Assembly: GCF_005121165.3 (NCBI RefSeq)
Contig: NZ_CP034413.3
Coordinates: 434,001-498,000 of the forward strand
From: Dysosmobacter welbionis
Lineage (GTDB): Bacteria; Bacillota; Clostridia; Oscillospirales; Oscillospiraceae
Reading direction: 5' to 3'
Length of the DNA: 64,000 nucleotides
The notes beneath the pieces are model-generated. The model made no database searches. It was not told where the DNA came from and saw nothing but the letters and a program-made list of their open reading frames with translations. The translations under genes were made by a program, and so were the position numbers. Below are positions 61,647-64,000 of this stretch, piece after piece; positions within the stretch are counted from its first letter, which is position 1; each line of letters begins with the position of its first letter.

Positions 61647-63041
61647 TTATTGCGGATGTACTGTGAATACATCTCCGTCAAATGTAATATGTACAACATC
61701 CGCATTTTTCAGAGCGACCGCTTTCTCAGAGGAACCGAGGGCTTCTGCAAGCAGTTGGACGGCCAATTCCGAAGACACTACCAGAACATTGCCGCCGCCG
61801 TGGCTGTAAGTTTCCTCACAGATTGTCTGGAGGGCGCCCGTGAGACGCTGGCGGGCGCTTTCATAGTTTTCTGTCATACCGGTCTTGTCTGCGGCTGCAT
61901 ATGCGGCGAGACGGGCATGGGCAGTGGGCTCTTCCCCTGCCAAAGCATCCGCAACCGCACGCAATTCTCCGTCAAAATAGCCGCAGCCCACCCCACGCAG
62001 ATCCATGTTCTGATTGACCATGAGATCGGGATTTACCGCGCTGTTTTCCACGATGATCCGTGCGGTATGGATATCCTTGAATTGATCGCTGGCATACACG
62101 GCCGCAAACTCCAGATTCCCCAGTGCCTTTCCAAGTTCCGCAGCCTGTGCCTGACCGTTCTCTGTCAGTGCAGTATCCAGCTGCCCATTCAAACGCATAG
62201 CGGCATCTGCCGCGGTTTCGGCATGAACGGTTAGATAAATCTCCACCGGATCAGGAGATTCCATTTTTTCCTGGGCTTTCTGTGCATAGCTCAGATCATT
62301 AAAATCCAAAACGGTGTATGTATGGTCTTTGTACTCAATCAGGACAATACTGGAGTTGTCCAGCGGCTCCAGTTCCTGCTCCTGCATAATCTCTGCTGCG
62401 ATCATGCTGTTGATTCCACCGTGGGCCACCATCAAGATATTTCCGCCGCCGTTTTGGGCCCTTTCCTCACAGATCCTCTGGAAACTTTCAAAGGCCCGGT
62501 CTTTCATCTGCTCATAACTCTCGGCCAGTCCCTCCGGATCCTTTTCATGGAACTGGTTTGTGAATTCCTCAGTTGTCACACCGCTGAACTGCATACCCTC
62601 GTCCGTCATCAGTTCGGCATAACTCATCGGCTCATAGGAGCCGCCATCGACCTCTTTCAGGTCTTCGACAGGTATGATCTCCAGATCTCTGGATGTCTGA
62701 CTCTGGGAGAGGATGATGCGCGCAGTTTCCTGGGTGCGGCCCAGCGTACTGGCATAGGCGGCTTCAAACTTGACGCCGGAGAGCCCCAGGCCCACGGCAT
62801 ATGCTACCTTGCGACCTTCCTCTGTAAGCGGCGTGTTGCCGCGGCCGCTGACAAAGCGGCCGGTCTGATTCGTCAAAGTCTGCCCGTGACGGGTGAGATA
62901 GACGTATACCGGCGCCTCTTCCACAGCCCCATCCTGAACGGGCTCCTGCACAGGAGCTGTGTCGGGGGGCTGCTGGGAACAGGCGGACAGCAGCACACAG
63001 GCCAGACAGAATATACTAAATGTCTTAAACAGACGTTTCAT
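61647..63041 (-). CDS. two-domain histidine-phosphatase lipoprotein
   Basis: 464 residues. Lipobox LLSACSQQ (Cys21), short Pro/Glu-rich linker, then phosphoglycerate-mutase-like domain 1 with YLTRHGQTL (RHG 51-53) and MVAHGGINSM (second His near 206). Domain 2 (about 268-464) has the fold (GQAQAAELGKALG, AVYASDQFKDIHTARIIVEN) but TVHAET replaces RHG and VVSSELAVQL replaces the His-Gly motif, so it is probably inactive. Surface-anchored; likely a phosphatase or a binding protein. Confidence 0.8.
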   Translation of the reverse strand: MKRLFKTFSIFCLACVLLSACSQQPPDTAPVQEPVQDGAVEEAPVYVYLTRHGQTLTNQTGRFVSGRGNTPLTEEGRKVAYAVGLGLSGVKFEAAYASTLGRTQETARIILSQSQTSRDLEIIPVEDLKEVDGGSYEPMSYAELMTDEGMQFSGVTTEEFTNQFHEKDPEGLAESYEQMKDRAFESFQRICEERAQNGGGNILMVAHGGINSMIAAEIMQEQELEPLDNSSIVLIEYKDHTYTVLDFNDLSYAQKAQEKMESPDPVEIYLTVHAETAADAAMRLNGQLDTALTENGQAQAAELGKALGNLEFAAVYASDQFKDIHTARIIVENSAVNPDLMVNQNMDLRGVGCGYFDGELRAVADALAGEEPTAHARLAAYAAADKTGMTENYESARQRLTGALQTICEETYSHGGGNVLVVSSELAVQLLAEALGSSEKAVALKNADVVHITFDGDVFTVHPQ

Positions 63042-63055
63042 GGCAACAAGCCTCC

Positions 63056-64000
63056 TTACTTGCCCTGATAGCCCAGATCGTTTACCTTTTTAGGGATGGA
63101 AAAGGATTCAGAGATGTCGTGCAACGGAGCCCACACTTGGTTGAAGAAGGGGCTGCGGGCGGCGACGGCTCCATAATTCCAAGCATTGCGCTCGCACTCC
63201 GGGCACCAGTGCCCTCCCTTTAATATCAGGTTCGGACTGGCCTCAAATTCGTGTCCGAACGCGCAACGCCAGCGCACGGGCCTGTAGAAATCACCGGCGG
63301 TATAATCGAGGCAGGCACCGCCACGGAACTCCGCGGCTTCCTTCATGTCGTTCAGCCCCAGCTGCTCCAGTGGCTTGCTCTCATCATAGCCGTGGTTCAG
63401 ATAGACCGGTGTGCGGCTGGGCTCGGGGAATTCCACCTCATCCCAGCTTTTTGGCTGTGCCAAGGCTGCCGCCCGGCTTCCAAAAAAGGCGCGCACCCAG
63501 TCATCGTGTCCCTCTTCCAGCATCCACAGCGTTCCCATCTCCTGATGGGCAATCTGCTCGTGCATGGCCTTCATCCGCTCCTTTGTAGGCAGGGCCGCAG
63601 CATCCCCGTTTGCAATCATCGTCTCCATGGCCTGCCACGCGCCAGCGATATACTGCTGATAGGTCATCACACGGAACCTCAGGATATCATTGAGTGCGTC
63701 TGAGTCCGTATACCACTGGCCATGGAAATTGAATCGGGCAAACCATCGGGGCTCAAATACATCCTTGAATCCAAAGCCAAAGGGTTTCAGCATATCATCA
63801 AAGTATTGTATATAGTTCAGCCGAAAGCTCTCGCCGCCGCCAATGTTGTAAATGCCCCGCCAGAACTTCTCCGGGACCCAATCCTCACATACGTTTGCCA
63901 GGAGGAGCCCAGACTCGATGGAAGTCACCCATTCCAAAAGATTCTGCGGCGGCTGATGGAAAATGATCGGTTCCCGGGCTGCCGACTCCTTGGAGGGCAT
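63056..64000 (-). CDS. NAD-dependent epimerase/dehydratase-like protein (5' end beyond window)
   Basis: 314 residues of the C-terminal part. YNIGGGESFRLNYIQYFDDM and FNFHGQWYTDSDALNDILRF fit the substrate domain of extended SDR epimerases; the NAD-binding Rossmann half should lie beyond 64000. The C-terminus has a CxxC zinc-ribbon-like segment (WRCAFGHEFEASPNLILKGG HWCPEC), unusual for an epimerase. An internal MPSKES start is possible but unlikely. Confidence 0.6.
   Translation of the reverse strand: MPSKESAAREPIIFHQPPQNLLEWVTSIESGLLLANVCEDWVPEKFWRGIYNIGGGESFRLNYIQYFDDMLKPFGFGFKDVFEPRWFARFNFHGQWYTDSDALNDILRFRVMTYQQYIAGAWQAMETMIANGDAAALPTKERMKAMHEQIAHQEMGTLWMLEEGHDDWVRAFFGSRAAALAQPKSWDEVEFPEPSRTPVYLNHGYDESKPLEQLGLNDMKEAAEFRGGACLDYTAGDFYRPVRWRCAFGHEFEASPNLILKGGHWCPECERNAWNYGAVAARSPFFNQVWAPLHDISESFSIPKKVNDLGYQGK

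Overview
This is a GC-rich Clostridia (Oscillospirales-like) chromosome segment: spore-associated genes (CotJC-type Mn-catalase, SleB-type cell-wall hydrolase), a SigV/RsiV pair, PadR/DUF2812 genes and gut-Clostridia domains of unknown function. It splits into an integrated mobile element (about 1-24,000) and resident chromosome (about 24,000-64,000), separated by a tRNA-Ala gene with a partial duplicate of its 5' end.

Element, 1-24,000. Every gene lies on the minus strand. At 880-9,925 is a compact Tad/Flp-type pilus or secretion locus: SpoVG-like protein, DUF6133 pilin-like protein, TadV/CpaA prepilin peptidase, CpaB/RcpC-like SAF protein, TadZ, TadA/CpaF ATPase, TadB and TadC, and two TadE-like proteins (one DUF4320), plus DUF6550 and an exported protein cut by the window edge. 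No secretin is seen. Upstream of it (9,980-23,841) is a block of accessory genes of the kind carried by conjugative elements: YodL-like, DUF3849, two AbrB-like proteins, a solitary Dam-type adenine methylase, four large ArdA-like antirestriction proteins, DUF4314 and LPD28 genes, and several unknowns. No integrase, relaxase or coupling ATPase is in the window.

Chromosome, 24,338-31,231: sortase B, DNA-alkylation repair protein, YfcE phosphodiesterase, PPC/DUF296 protein, PepD dipeptidase, and a histidine kinase/response regulator pair. 31,724-38,654 is a coherent sulfur amino-acid module: a PrpR-N/PAS sigma-54 activator between two near-consensus sigma-54 promoters. One drives an L-cysteine desulfidase (CyuA/CdsB type). 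The other drives a C-S lyase, an SLC1 symporter, RidA and a thioredoxin-fold protein. 38,714-44,017 holds four tandem DUF2812 membrane proteins under a PadR repressor whose operator fills its own promoter spacer. Then come the SleB-like hydrolase, a TIGR04255 protein, cysK, RsiV/SigV, a TetR-MacA-MacB efflux operon, a DnaQ-like exonuclease, and a type A chloramphenicol acetyltransferase with a textbook translational attenuator. The right end has RluA, ABC-F (Uup type), IS3 and IS66 remnants, Mn-catalase, a two-domain histidine-phosphatase lipoprotein and a partial epimerase.

At least five genes (DUF4314, yfcE, pepD, ridA, macB ATPase) are split by one missing base in a G/C homopolymer, four of them in a run of exactly five. 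This looks like systematic homopolymer under-calling rather than real gene loss; those genes are reported as single loci. The LPD28 gene differs, because it also carries an in-frame amber codon.
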